From: an uncultured Akkermansia sp.
Lineage (GTDB): Bacteria > Verrucomicrobiota > Verrucomicrobiia > Verrucomicrobiales > Akkermansiaceae
Assembly: GCA_944390825.1 (NCBI GenBank)
Contig: CALXRG010000012.1
Location: 1-64,000 of the forward strand
Direction: 5' to 3'
DNA length: 64,000 nt
Positions 8,634 through 17,526 of this stretch are shown here, in pieces; the stretch's first letter is position 1; every line of letters begins with the position of its first letter. Both the position numbers and the translations under genes were made by a program. Below the pieces are notes generated by a model. That model worked only from the letters and a program-made list of their open reading frames with translations. It did not search any database and had not been told where the DNA came from.

Positions 8634-9878
8634 TTACATGTTTTTGTAGGCGATGTCGGAGCGGCGCTGAGACCCGTCGAAGTCGACCTTGGCGGCTTCG
8701 GTATGGGCTCGGGTACGGGCTTCATCCAGTGTGGCGCCTCCTGCGACGATGGCCAGCACCCGCCCGCCGTTGGTCACCCAGCCGGCGTCCGTCTTCCGGG
8801 TGCCGCAGTGGAAGACGCGGGCCCCGCATTGTTCCAGTCCGGTGATGAGATCTCCCGAGTGGGAGGAGGCGGGGTAGCCAGCGGAGGCCAGAATGCAGCA
8901 GACGCTCCATCCCCCGTCGAAGCTGATGAGCTCCGGCGCGAAGTCACCCCGCGCACCCCGCAGGCAGAAGGAGGCAAGATCGCCGCGCAGCAGCGGCATG
9001 ACGGCTTCGCATTCCGGGTCGCCGAAACGGCAGTTGTACTCGATGACTTTCGGACCGTCCGGGGTGAGCATCAGACCAAAGTAGAGGAATCCGCGGTAGG
9101 GCAGACCATCAGCCTGAAGGCCCCGGACGGTGGGAGCAACAATGGTGTCCTCGATGGTTTTGAGCAGTTCCGGGGACGCAAGCTGCCGGGAAGCGACTGC
9201 ACCCATGCCCCCGGTGTTGGGGCCTTCATCGCCGTCCCGGAGGCGTTTGTAGTCACGTGCGGGGCAGAGGATGAGGTAGTGATCGTCGCAGATGGCACCG
9301 AAGATGGAAATCTCCGGGCCTGTCAGATATTCCTCCACCAGGAGACGGCCTTCGCCAAAGCGCTTCTGGATGAAGACCTCGTTGAGAAAAGCCTCGGCAT
9401 CGGCCGCGGTCCCGCAGACGGCTACTCCCTTGCCTGCGGCTAAACCGTCGAACTTGAGGACGGTCGGGTAGTTGCCGCCAATGGCTGCGAGTGCTTCTTC
9501 GTAGCCGGCGACGGCGGTCGCTTTGCCGGTGGGGATGCCATGGCGAACGAGGAAGTCTTTCGCGAATTCCTTGCTTGCTTCGAGCTGGGCGCTTTCCTTG
9601 GTGGGGCCCCAGCAGGGGATGCCCGCGCGCGCGCAGCGGTTAGCCAGGCCGTCTTCTTTGACCAAGTAGCTTTCTTCGCCGGCGACGCAGAGGTCGATGT
9701 GGTGGTCCACCATCCAGCTGATCAGCTCATCAAAGCTGCCGGTGGGGATGGCTTGGGCGGTTTGCCGGATGGCATCGCTGCCGGGGTATGTGTAAAGCTC
9801 AGGCTTGCAAGGGCTTGCAGCCAATGTCTCCACGAGCGCCTGCTCGCGGCCACCTTTTCCGATGACGGCTATTTTCAT
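8634..9878 (-). CDS. purD: Phosphoribosylamine-glycine ligase
   Basis: This 414-residue protein starts with MKIAVIGKGGREQAL and contains the GARS ATP-grasp domain (for example LKFDGLAAGKGV and EYNCRFGDPECEAVMP). PurD joins glycine to phosphoribosylamine in the second step of purine synthesis. The frame is open well upstream, but the start at 9878 matches the family N-terminus and sits 9 bases after the -10 box of its promoter, so longer starts would lie in or before the promoter. Confidence 0.95.
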   Translation of the reverse strand: MKIAVIGKGGREQALVETLAASPCKPELYTYPGSDAIRQTAQAIPTGSFDELISWMVDHHIDLCVAGEESYLVKEDGLANRCARAGIPCWGPTKESAQLEASKEFAKDFLVRHGIPTGKATAVAGYEEALAAIGGNYPTVLKFDGLAAGKGVAVCGTAADAEAFLNEVFIQKRFGEGRLLVEEYLTGPEISIFGAICDDHYLILCPARDYKRLRDGDEGPNTGGMGAVASRQLASPELLKTIEDTIVAPTVRGLQADGLPYRGFLYFGLMLTPDGPKVIEYNCRFGDPECEAVMPLLRGDLASFCLRGARGDFAPELISFDGGWSVCCILASAGYPASSHSGDLITGLEQCGARVFHCGTRKTDAGWVTNGGRVLAIVAGGATLDEARTRAHTEAAKVDFDGSQRRSDIAYKNM

Positions 9879-9887
9879 GCTGGGGCT

Positions 9888-9915
9888 ATTGTAGCAGTTT
9901 GGGCTGTGTTTGCAA
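9888..9915 (-). promoter_or_regulatory. Sigma70-type promoter of purD, predicting a leaderless mRNA
   Basis: On the minus strand, TTGCAA (9915-9910), 16 bases, TACAAT (9893-9888), then only 9 bases to the purD ATG at 9878. Confidence 0.65.
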
Positions 9916-10068
9916 GGATAAAGGCGGCCTTGGAGGTCGCTTCCGGCGGATGCGTCAGGGTGGGACGGCGTGAGAACCGGGGGGATGGATGGAGCTTGGA
10001 GGGATGCGTTTCCTGTCGCAGCTTTCGATGAGGTGGTTCGGGGGAGGGCGTGGATGGGCACTTTAGGC

Positions 10069-10097
10069 TTCACGGGGAGGTTGCTTTTGTGTATAAT
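10069..10097 (+). promoter_or_regulatory. Sigma70-type promoter of ychF, predicting a leaderless mRNA
   Basis: TTCACG (10069-10074), 17 bases, consensus TATAAT (10092-10097), then 10 bases to the ATG at 10108. The nearer ATG at 10096 overlaps the -10 box. Confidence 0.7.
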
Positions 10098-10107
10098 GCG
10101 CGGCGTT

Positions 10108-11229
10108 ATGTTACAAGCTGGTATCGTCGGACTTCCGAATGTGGGCAAATCCACTCTTTTTAATGCTGTGACGCGCTCCCGCAAGGCGGAGGCCGCCAAT
10201 TATCCGTTCTGCACGATTGATCCGAATGTGGGGATGGTCGAGGTGCCGGATCCGCGCCTGGCGGTGCTGGCGGAGATGAGCAAGAGTGAACGCATCGTAC
10301 CGGCCGCGATTGAGTTTGTGGATATTGCCGGACTGGTCAAGGGCGCGGCTGAGGGTGCCGGGCTTGGTAATAAGTTCTTGTCCAATATCCGTGAGACAGA
10401 CGCGATCGTTCAGGTGGTGCGCTGTTTTGAGAATGACGACATCATCCATGAACTGGGCTCCGTCGATCCCGTGCGTGATATAGAGATTATCAACGACGAG
10501 CTGATTCTTGCGGATCTGGCCGCGATGGAGAAACGCAAGGAAAGCCGTATCAAAAAGGCCAGGGGCGGGGACCGGGAGGCTAAGGAAGAAATCGCGCTGA
10601 TCGAGAAACTGATCCCGCATCTGGATGCCGGCAGGCCCGCGATTACGCTGGAACTGAACGATGAGGAACGCAAGCTGCTCAAGAGTTTTTTCCTGCTGTC
10701 CAACAAGAAGAGCATCTTCGCCTGCAATGTGAGCGAGGATGAGCTGGCGGAGGCCGTCGCGAACCCGGATGCTCATCCCTATGTGTCAGCGGTGCGCAAG
10801 TACGTGGCGGAGCATCATCACGCCGAGGCTGTGGTTATCTCCGCCCGTATTGAGGAAGAACTTTGCGAGCTCGATCCGGAGGAAGCCCGCGAGTTTCTGC
10901 GTGACCTCGGGGCAGAGGATTCCGGCGTCAGCGAGCTGATCAAGGCGGTGTACCACCTGCTGGGACTGCGCACGTATATCACCACCGGTGTGAAGGAGAC
11001 GAAAGCATGGACGATCCCGGCGGGAGCGAAGGCACCCCAGGCTGCCGGCGTCATTCATACTGACTTTGAGCGTGGTTTCATTGCGGCTCAGGTTGTCTCG
11101 TACGAGGATCTGGTCGCCTGCGGCTCGCTTGCCAAGGCGAAGGAGCAGGCGAAGCTGCGCATCGAGGGTAAGGATTACGTCGTCAAGGACGGAGACGTGA
11201 TCGAGTTCCGCTTTAACGTCAGCAAGTAG
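10108..11229 (+). CDS. ychF: Redox-regulated ATPase YchF (Obg-like)
   Basis: This 373-residue protein has a G1 motif GLPNVGKS (8-15), a G3 motif DIAGLVKGA, and the NVSE motif in place of the GTPase NKxD. That replacement marks the YchF/OLA1 family, which prefers ATP. A central coiled coil (about 110-170) and a C-terminal TGS domain (PQAAGVIHTDFERGFIAAQV) complete the usual layout. YchF binds ribosomes and is linked to oxidative stress control. The start was set by family N-terminus and promoter position. A hairpin at 11300-11333 lies downstream. Confidence 0.96.
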   Translation: MLQAGIVGLPNVGKSTLFNAVTRSRKAEAANYPFCTIDPNVGMVEVPDPRLAVLAEMSKSERIVPAAIEFVDIAGLVKGAAEGAGLGNKFLSNIRETDAIVQVVRCFENDDIIHELGSVDPVRDIEIINDELILADLAAMEKRKESRIKKARGGDREAKEEIALIEKLIPHLDAGRPAITLELNDEERKLLKSFFLLSNKKSIFACNVSEDELAEAVANPDAHPYVSAVRKYVAEHHHAEAVVISARIEEELCELDPEEAREFLRDLGAEDSGVSELIKAVYHLLGLRTYITTGVKETKAWTIPAGAKAPQAAGVIHTDFERGFIAAQVVSYEDLVACGSLAKAKEQAKLRIEGKDYVVKDGDVIEFRFNVSK

Positions 11230-11299
11230 AGCCGTTGGCAGCGCTGCCGGCGGCGTTTGGCTGCTGCGCTCGCTTGCGTATCGGATTGGCTGTAAAGGC

Positions 11300-11333
11300 A
11301 AGGCGCCGTCGGTTGTGAAACCGGCGGCGCCTT
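11300..11333. terminator. Bidirectional hairpin between ychF and tRNA-Gly(CCC)
   Basis: A 15-bp stem with one G-T pair (AAGGCGCCGTCGGTT and its partner) and loop GTGA. The T-tract is poor, so termination may be partial. Confidence 0.65.
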
Positions 11334-11348
11334 ACTCTACGCTTTGCG

Positions 11349-11419
11349 TACGGGCGACGGGAATCGAACCCGTGTCTCATGCTTGGGAAGCACGCGTCCT
11401 ACCATTGAACGACGCCCGC
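11349..11419 (-). tRNA. tRNA-Gly (anticodon CCC)
   Basis: The cloverleaf reads on the minus strand from 11419: acceptor GCGGGCG, anticodon stem CGTGC/GCATG with loop TTCCCAA (anticodon CCC), and T-loop TTCGATT. The first acceptor pair is G-U. No CCA is encoded. It closely resembles E. coli tRNA-Gly(CCC). Confidence 0.95.
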
Positions 11420-11432
11420 AAGGAACGGCGGT

Positions 11433-11461
11433 ATTTTACAATGGACGGTGCGTTTCGTCAA
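11433..11461 (-). promoter_or_regulatory. Promoter of tRNA-Gly(CCC)
   Basis: On the minus strand, TTGACG (11461-11456), 17 bases, TAAAAT (11438-11433). Confidence 0.75.
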
Positions 11462-11498
11462 GAAAAAAAGAAAAAAAGGGCAAGGGGTAAGTTTTTTC

Positions 11499-11526
11499 TT
11501 GCCAAGTGCACACTTTTTGCTATGAT
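11499..11526 (+). promoter_or_regulatory. Promoter of tRNA-Gly(TCC) and probably of the operon behind it
   Basis: TTGCCA (11499-11504), 16 bases, TATGAT (11521-11526); the tRNA begins 14 bases later. No other promoter is seen before the gene at 11637. Confidence 0.7.
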
Positions 11527-11539
11527 GCTCTCGGAGCAC

Positions 11540-11610
11540 GCGGGTATAGCTTAATGGTAAAGCTCCAGCCTTCCAAGCTGATTATGCGGGTTCGATTCCC
11601 GCTACCCGCT
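11540..11610 (+). tRNA. tRNA-Gly (anticodon TCC)
   Basis: Acceptor GCGGGTA pairs with TACCCGC. The anticodon loop is CTTCCAA (TCC), the T-loop is TTCGATT and the discriminator base is T. The top anticodon-stem pair is a C-A mismatch. No CCA is encoded. Only 26 bases separate it from the next ATG. Confidence 0.96.
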
Positions 11611-11636
11611 CTTAACCATCTTACCACGATATTACC

Positions 11637-12140
11637 ATGAACAAAACGGTGCTGATGAGCTTGTTGGTTGCGGCGGGGTGTCTCTCGACGTCTTTCGCCG
11701 ATACCGCAGTAGAAGAGAAGGCCGCGGAGATTAGCAAGCTTGCTAGCGATCCCTCGGTTTCCATGAGCGACCTGAGTAAGGCCGTGTATGAGGCTGCCAA
11801 GGCCAACCCCGAGGGTTCGGACCTGTACCTGAAGATTGTGTTTGATGCGCGGTCGGCTACAAGCTCTTCTGTCGAGCTGAATACGGCTGTGCAGGCTGTG
11901 TTGGCTGCGGTGCCTGAGGTGGCGCAGAACTTTGCCAAAGCGGTTCAGGCACAGATGAATAACGAGGTCCTTCCTGTCTCGATGACGGGCACCAGCAGTG
12001 ATTTGACTACGCGTGTCGTCAGTGTTGTGTTCAGTAATGCGGGTGTCCTGAGTCAGGTGGTGACTCAGCAGCCAAACGAGCCTGCGATTACGCCTACGCC
12101 TGTTCTCCCTGTCCCGGATGATACATCCGCTTCCTACTAA
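11637..12140 (+). CDS. Secreted hypothetical protein heading the exopolysaccharide operon
   Basis: This 167-residue protein has a clear signal peptide (about residues 1-21, cleavage after SFA). A helical, Ala/Val/Ser-rich middle follows, and the tail is Pro/Thr-rich. I recognise no domain. It begins 26 bp after tRNA-Gly(TCC) with no room for its own promoter, and the beta-barrel gene follows after 18 bp. Position suggests an exported accessory protein for polysaccharide secretion. No Shine-Dalgarno sequence precedes the ATG. Confidence 0.8.
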   Translation: MNKTVLMSLLVAAGCLSTSFADTAVEEKAAEISKLASDPSVSMSDLSKAVYEAAKANPEGSDLYLKIVFDARSATSSSVELNTAVQAVLAAVPEVAQNFAKAVQAQMNNEVLPVSMTGTSSDLTTRVVSVVFSNAGVLSQVVTQQPNEPAITPTPVLPVPDDTSASY

Positions 12141-12158
12141 TTCTGACAGATTGATGCC

Positions 12159-13346
12159 ATGAAATCATATGCTTACACTACTTTGCTGGCGGGTGGACTC
12201 CTGCTGCCTGTGACTCAGGCTGCATCCCTGTATGATACGGCGCCGCCCATTGGCCTGCCTGTTTCCCATGCTGTCCAGTACGCCGCCTACATCAATGCCG
12301 GCTGGGATTCCAACACGAACTCCTGGCACGATGGCAAGGGTAGTGCTTATACGAGCTTTGGCGTGCGAGCTACTTACGCTGAGTATGAGTCGGTGACTAA
12401 GGCGGCATACAATGCCAATATCGGTGGCACGTACTATTTCAAGGATGCATACGGTACTGATCAGAAGCTGTTTTCGGACATCAATCTGACGGGTAGTCTT
12501 TCCCACCATATGGGGTCAGGCTCAGTCCTGAATATGAGTGGAAACATCGGTTACCGTGCCGAGCCGAATTATGCCAGCGGCATTTCAAGTGCCCGAGCCC
12601 AAGGTGATGTCTTCACGTGGGGGCTGAATATGGATTATTCTCAGCCGATGGATGCCCGTTGGAGCTGGAACATTGGTGCCAGCACTGATGGCTATTACTA
12701 CACTGAAAAGGCTTATAGGATTGACGACCGATTCTATGTCGGTGCCCGGACAGGGTTGTCTTACAAGTACACGGAGCGCACATCGTTCAGCGGTAATCTT
12801 TCCTGGCGTTATGATGGCCGTGAGCATGGTTACGATGCCAACAACGTCTATGCTGGCTTGAGTGTAGCTCACTCGATTGATGCTGTATCCAGTGTTAGTG
12901 CCGGTGTCAATGCTCAGCTGAAGTTCATCGATGGCGAGTGCAATGTGTACCCGAATGTGCGTTTCGGTTATAACCGCAGGCTTACCGATGTGCTCAATAT
13001 GAGTCTTTACGTCTCACTCGATAACGAGAACGTCAATACTTACCTGGGCGAGAATTACAACTACCTCTCCAACGCCACGTGGCGCGGAGGCCTCACCATC
13101 ACTTACCACATTACGCCTCAGGTGTCTGTCTTCGGTGGCGCTGACCTCATGTTCTGCGACTACTCGAAGGGAACCAATGGCCTTGCCAGTTCCGATCAGC
13201 GTACCTACTCTGTCAATGTCGGTTTCTCGTACGCCGTGACAAAGAGTTTGGCTTGGAGCGCCTCGTACAAGTACACTCAGGGTAATAAGGCCGCGGGCGA
13301 TTATACCCGTAACATCATCCAAAGTGGTCTTACCTACAGCTTCTGA
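12159..13346 (+). CDS. Outer membrane beta-barrel protein (exopolysaccharide cluster)
   Basis: This 395-residue protein has a signal peptide (cut after about residue 21, VTQA) and then repeated amphipathic strands rich in Tyr, Ser, Asn and Gly. It ends in Phe (LTYSF), the usual outer membrane barrel ending. It resembles the EpsL-like outer membrane proteins found next to Wzc/Wza genes in exosortase-bearing bacteria. It probably acts as an outer membrane channel or scaffold for polymer export. The gene lies between the secreted protein and the tyrosine autokinase. The family call rests on context and architecture. Confidence 0.8.
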   Translation: MKSYAYTTLLAGGLLLPVTQAASLYDTAPPIGLPVSHAVQYAAYINAGWDSNTNSWHDGKGSAYTSFGVRATYAEYESVTKAAYNANIGGTYYFKDAYGTDQKLFSDINLTGSLSHHMGSGSVLNMSGNIGYRAEPNYASGISSARAQGDVFTWGLNMDYSQPMDARWSWNIGASTDGYYYTEKAYRIDDRFYVGARTGLSYKYTERTSFSGNLSWRYDGREHGYDANNVYAGLSVAHSIDAVSSVSAGVNAQLKFIDGECNVYPNVRFGYNRRLTDVLNMSLYVSLDNENVNTYLGENYNYLSNATWRGGLTITYHITPQVSVFGGADLMFCDYSKGTNGLASSDQRTYSVNVGFSYAVTKSLAWSASYKYTQGNKAAGDYTRNIIQSGLTYSF

Positions 13347-13420
13347 TGATATAAGCTGAACGTTTAGGGGTGGATCCAACTGTTAACAGCTTGGACCCAC
13401 CCCATTTCAATATAGTAGAC

Positions 13421-15676
13421 ATGGCAGGCACAGGCACAGAAGGCGGCAGCAGGGAAAGCATGCTGCACGCCCAGGATTACCTCAAAATTCTGAGAAGTCG
13501 CTATAAGTTGATTCTCACGGTGTTCATCGTCATATTCGCAACTAGTATTGTGGTGACTCGGACGATGACTCCTCAGTATATTAGCACGGCTAGCTTTGAA
13601 ATTAAGCCCCCCGGAGATCTGATCCGCTTTACGGCAGAAGGGGACAATAATCCTATCCAGGTGGCCGAGGGTGGCGTCGCCTGGAGGGAGACTCAGTATG
13701 ATGTCCTGGTGTCGGAGAAGAATCTTAGGGTGGTAGCGCAAAATTTAAAGCTTCCTGAGGAGTGGGGAGTTGATGAGCTGACTGCTGTGAATATGCTGCG
13801 GGGAATGATTTCGGTGAAGCCTCGCATTGATACGAATATCATCGACGTGATTGTGCAGCATTCCGATCCGCGTGTCGCCCAGCAGATCTGTGCTTCGGTG
13901 CCGGAGTCGTATCGGGAGATGCGTGAGGAGAAGGAGAATCAGCAGATTGGAATTGCCATTTCCGAGCGCGAAAACATGCTCAAAAAGCTCAGCAAGACGC
14001 TTCAGGATAAGAAGGATGCTGTGCGTGCCTACATCAGGGAGGGTAAGTATATTTCCCTGAATATTAATCAGGGAGGAAGTGCCACTCCCAGTTCTGCGGG
14101 TGCAGAGGAGAAGACATATGACCAGCTTCATACCAATATGCTCGCGCTGGAGTCTGAGATCGCGCAGATGCAGGTGCATATCGAGAAGCTCCACGATCTT
14201 CGCGATGCAGACTTGCTGAGCTACGTGACCCGCACGGGTCTGCTTACGGCAGAGTCATATTGCTCTGCTAAGGTGAGAAGCCTGAACGATAAATATAACG
14301 AGGAAAAGGACACCCGGGATCAGCTGTTGCTCAGCGGTTACGGTGAGCGCCATCCCAAGGTGCTGATGCTCGATCAACAGCATGAGAGCACGCAGAAGGA
14401 TCTTTTCGCCGAGCTGGTGGGCATGCGCGATGCAATGATTGACCAGCTAGACGTGAAAAAGAAGGAGCTCGACGATGTGAACCTGCGTTTGAAAAACGCT
14501 GAGGGGGCTCTGCGCGCCAAGACGGAGGAAGATCAGAAGGTGCAGCAGGCTCTCCAGGAGTACACTCAGGAAAAAGCCCGTTATGATCGCCTGGAGAGCG
14601 ATTTGATAGCTGACAAGATGCGCATGAGCGCTCCGCGGCTCTCTATTGAGATTTATAACAACGCGACGTTGCCGGTCGTCCCGAGTAAGCCGAATTATAA
14701 GCTCAATCTTGCCATCGGCGCAGTTGCCGGCCTGGTGGCTGGAATTCTGGCGGCTCTTATTTTCCAGTATTTTGATACTTCGGTCAAGACGCTGGAGGAT
14801 GCGGAGCAGCACCTGGGGCTTCCCGTATTGGGTGTCATCCCCCGGGATGTGGGACTGCTGATGCTGCAGCAGGGAAACAGCCCGGATGCAGAGGCTTACC
14901 GGATTTTGCGTACGAATATTGAACTCAAGCGCACACTGCTTAATGCTTCCGTGTTCGTTGTGACGTCATCGAACGCCGGTGAGGGTAAGTCGACAACTGT
15001 GAGCAATCTGGCCTACGTTTGCGCAACCTCCGGCTACAGCACCCTGATGATAGACGGCGATATGCGCCGCCCCCGCTTGGCGCGCTATGCTGAGATGCAG
15101 AGCTCGCGCGGTCTTTCTGACTACTTGAGTCATGATGATGTGGAGCTGAAAGATGTCGTCTTCCGCTCCGAGGTACCCAATCTTTACCTGCTGCCGGCCG
15201 GTGCGACGCCAGCAGATCCTTCCGGCCTGATTTCTTCATCGTACCGGATGGACCGTTTGTTGGAAGAGGCACGTCGACGCTTCGACATCGTGCTCGTGGA
15301 CTCGCCTCCTGTCTTGGGCGTCAGTGATGCGTCTCTGCTGGTGAGCAAGGGCGACGCGACGCTGATGGTGCTGCAGCCGCGGCGCATGCCCTTGAAGGCT
15401 TTGTTGCGCGCAAAGAGCGTGATAGAAGGCGCTGGTGGCCGCCTGATTGGATTGGTCATGAATAATGTCGATATCAGCGGTGATACACAGTATCAGTATT
15501 ATACGACGTATTATTCTTACTATCAGGATGACACGAAGGGGAAAGGCAACTCTTCGACGGCATCGGGCGCAGGTCGCGCAGGTGCGCGGAAGCAAGTTGC
15601 TTCCAACGGGAAGGCAACAGAGAATGCGGCCGGAAGCCAGCACTCGGCTCACCATGGTGATGAAGAATTGTACTAA
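13421..15676 (+). CDS. Polysaccharide co-polymerase / tyrosine autokinase (Wzc-like)
   Basis: This 751-residue protein has an N-terminal Wzz domain between two membrane helices (about 30-48 and 425-445) and a long periplasmic coiled coil. The C-terminal BY-kinase domain carries Walker A (NAGEGKSTT), Walker A' (LMIDGDMRRP) and Walker B (VLVDSPP). Near the C-terminus is a tyrosine cluster (QYQYYTTYYSYYQ), the autophosphorylation site of this family. It controls chain length and export of a polysaccharide together with the Wza-like protein downstream. The start at 13421 (MAGTGTEGG) was preferred over 13370, which would place an odd peptide before the cytoplasmic tail. Confidence 0.93.
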   Translation: MAGTGTEGGSRESMLHAQDYLKILRSRYKLILTVFIVIFATSIVVTRTMTPQYISTASFEIKPPGDLIRFTAEGDNNPIQVAEGGVAWRETQYDVLVSEKNLRVVAQNLKLPEEWGVDELTAVNMLRGMISVKPRIDTNIIDVIVQHSDPRVAQQICASVPESYREMREEKENQQIGIAISERENMLKKLSKTLQDKKDAVRAYIREGKYISLNINQGGSATPSSAGAEEKTYDQLHTNMLALESEIAQMQVHIEKLHDLRDADLLSYVTRTGLLTAESYCSAKVRSLNDKYNEEKDTRDQLLLSGYGERHPKVLMLDQQHESTQKDLFAELVGMRDAMIDQLDVKKKELDDVNLRLKNAEGALRAKTEEDQKVQQALQEYTQEKARYDRLESDLIADKMRMSAPRLSIEIYNNATLPVVPSKPNYKLNLAIGAVAGLVAGILAALIFQYFDTSVKTLEDAEQHLGLPVLGVIPRDVGLLMLQQGNSPDAEAYRILRTNIELKRTLLNASVFVVTSSNAGEGKSTTVSNLAYVCATSGYSTLMIDGDMRRPRLARYAEMQSSRGLSDYLSHDDVELKDVVFRSEVPNLYLLPAGATPADPSGLISSSYRMDRLLEEARRRFDIVLVDSPPVLGVSDASLLVSKGDATLMVLQPRRMPLKALLRAKSVIEGAGGRLIGLVMNNVDISGDTQYQYYTTYYSYYQDDTKGKGNSSTASGAGRAGARKQVASNGKATENAAGSQHSAHHGDEELY

Positions 15677-15703
15677 GATGTACTAAGAGCAAAATCCAGA
15701 AAT

Positions 15704-16336
15704 ATGCTGAAGCAAATGAGAAAGGTTACAGTTGCCCTGTTAGTCGCTTTAGTGACTGCTGCATCTGCGTTGCATGAGGCAGTTGCACAGGATGTCACGG
15801 AGGCCCGTGCCGTTAAGGGTGGGGTCGTGACGATTACGCTGAAAAACATTCCGGCCGAGGATGTGGGTAATGTCAATGGCGAGTACCCGGTGAGCCAGTC
15901 GGATGGCACAATCGCACTCCCCTACTTGGAAAAGCGTCTCTACGTGGCCGGTAAGACGTCGCGCCAGGTAGAGGAGATGGTGCAGAGTCAGTACGTCAGC
16001 CAGAAAATATACAGCCAACCTATCGTTCAGGCCGCCGTGGCCAGCAAGGAGGAGGCTGTCGAGGCGATGACGCGTTATGTCATGGTGACGGGGTATGTCG
16101 GCAGTAAGCGCAATCTGCGTTACCGCAAGGGTATGACTCTGATTGAGGCTCTGCTTGAGTGTGGCGATATTACGGATTTCGGCTCGCGCCGCATCCAGGT
16201 AACCCGTAAAAACATCACCCGTACTTATGATTATTTCAGTGCGCGGGATCGCGATCTGAAGCTTCAGCCGGATGATAAGATTTATGTGCAGAAGCGAGGC
16301 GTTCTGGAAGGACGCCCAGGATCTATCGGTCCCTAG
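15704..16336 (+). CDS. Polysaccharide export protein (Wza/GumB family)
   Basis: This 210-residue secreted protein has a signal peptide (about 1-28). A Poly_export-type region follows (DGTIALPYLEKRLYVAGKTSRQVEEMV), then one SLBB-like domain (VMVTGYVGSKRNLRYRKGMTLIEALLECGDI) and the closing DDKIYVQKRG motif. At 210 residues it resembles the short GumB type rather than full-length Wza. It should form the periplasmic or outer membrane part of the export path with the Wzc-like kinase 27 bp upstream. No lipobox Cys is evident. Confidence 0.88.
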   Translation: MLKQMRKVTVALLVALVTAASALHEAVAQDVTEARAVKGGVVTITLKNIPAEDVGNVNGEYPVSQSDGTIALPYLEKRLYVAGKTSRQVEEMVQSQYVSQKIYSQPIVQAAVASKEEAVEAMTRYVMVTGYVGSKRNLRYRKGMTLIEALLECGDITDFGSRRIQVTRKNITRTYDYFSARDRDLKLQPDDKIYVQKRGVLEGRPGSIGP

Positions 16337-16358
16337 TTTTTCCTTCAAGCGAAGAGGG

Positions 16359-16389
16359 ACCCTGACTGTACGGTCAGGGTTCTTTGTTT
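16359..16389 (+). terminator. Rho-independent terminator after the Wza-like gene
   Basis: An 8-bp stem ACCCTGAC/GTCAGGGT with loop TGTACG and tail TCTTTGTTT. It sits just before the glycosyltransferase gene, so read-through may set the lower level of the downstream genes. Confidence 0.7.
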
Positions 16390-16413
16390 AGGATAAATGC
16401 CACAGGAAAGACG

Positions 16414-17526
16414 GTGCCACAGGGAAGACGGAAAGCACTGCTGTTGAGTGTCGGGTATGGTCAGGGTCACCACTCGGCTGCCCGGGCTTTGGCTGAGGAG
16501 CTGGAGACCCGAGGATGGACGACGACGATGCACGATCCCTGTGCCGAGACGTACCCGCGCTTGTTCCGTCTGACGCAGCGTTACTATCATTTTTGTGTTC
16601 GCAAGGCTCCCTGGCTGTGGGGGGTGACGTATGCGCTGACAGATACCGCTGATTGGCGGCGTCAGGTGGAGGGTATGCTGTTGCGCCGGTGTACGGCTTA
16701 TGTGGAGGAGTTGCTCCGCCGGGAGAATCCGGATGCAGTGCTGTGTACTTACCCGCTTTTTGCGTATATGCTGGATGCTCTCACCGACAGTGCCCGGGTA
16801 TGTGTGCCCTACGCCGTGGTGGTGACCGATGCAATCGAAATCAGCCGGCCGTGGATGAAAACTCATGCCCCGCTGGTCTGTGTGACCGATGAGCTTTCTG
16901 AAGCAATGGTACGCGAGCGCTACGCTCTCACTGATGACCAGGTTGCGTGCACGGGTTTTCCCGTGCGGAGCGCGTTCCACCGGGTGGCAATGGTGCCTCG
17001 CGATGTCGGTGGGGCGAGTGTGAGACTTTTGTACGCCGCGTATAAGGACACACGCAGCGTGTGCCGGGAGGTTAGAGCTCTCTTGTCGGAGTTCCCAGGT
17101 ATGCATGTTACTCTGTTGGGGGGGGAGAGGGCCGATGAATTGCGGGGTGCGATGGCTCAGGAGGTTGGGCGTCGGAGGGTCTCCATCGAAGCGTTTAGCC
17201 GGGATATGCCGTCACTGTTTGCTCAGCACCATATCTATGTGGGCAAGGCTGGAGCTGCGACTGTGTTCGAGGCATATGCCGCCGGTTTGCCGATGATTGT
17301 CAACTATTCGCTTCCTGGTCAGGAGCAGGGTAATCTGCAATTGGTGTTGCATGATCGTTGCGGGTTCTACGCCGAAAATACGTGTGCGCTGCTGGCTGCC
17401 ATCCGTGGGATGATGATGAATGGGTGGCGCTGCTGGCACGAGATCCGGCGGATGATGGCCGCATCCAGTCGATCGCAAGGCGCGCCGCGTATTGCGGATT
17501 TGATTGAAAGGCGATTCTTCACATGA
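16414..17526 (+). CDS. MGDG synthase/UgtP-like glycosyltransferase (GT28 type)
   Basis: This protein is about 370 residues. Its N-terminus (LLLSVGYGQGHHSAARAL) is the glycine-rich entry of the MGDG synthase and processive diacylglycerol glucosyltransferase group. The C-terminal half holds the nucleotide-sugar-binding region (YVGKAGAATVFEAYAAGLPMIV, then PGQEQGN). Members transfer a sugar to a lipid at the inner membrane, which fits glycolipid or lipid-linked glycan synthesis. The GTG at 16414 is preceded by AGGAAAG, a rare Shine-Dalgarno match here. A TTG at 16384 would fall in the terminator. It overlaps coaX by 4 bp (ATGA). Confidence 0.85.
   Translation: MPQGRRKALLLSVGYGQGHHSAARALAEELETRGWTTTMHDPCAETYPRLFRLTQRYYHFCVRKAPWLWGVTYALTDTADWRRQVEGMLLRRCTAYVEELLRRENPDAVLCTYPLFAYMLDALTDSARVCVPYAVVVTDAIEISRPWMKTHAPLVCVTDELSEAMVRERYALTDDQVACTGFPVRSAFHRVAMVPRDVGGASVRLLYAAYKDTRSVCREVRALLSEFPGMHVTLLGGERADELRGAMAQEVGRRRVSIEAFSRDMPSLFAQHHIYVGKAGAATVFEAYAAGLPMIVNYSLPGQEQGNLQLVLHDRCGFYAENTCALLAAIRGMMMNGWRCWHEIRRMMAASSRSQGAPRIADLIERRFFT

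Noticed and set aside
13391-13416. TTGGAC and TATAGT as a promoter for the tyrosine autokinase gene
   Set aside because: The spacing is only 14 bases, and transcription would begin after the chosen ATG.
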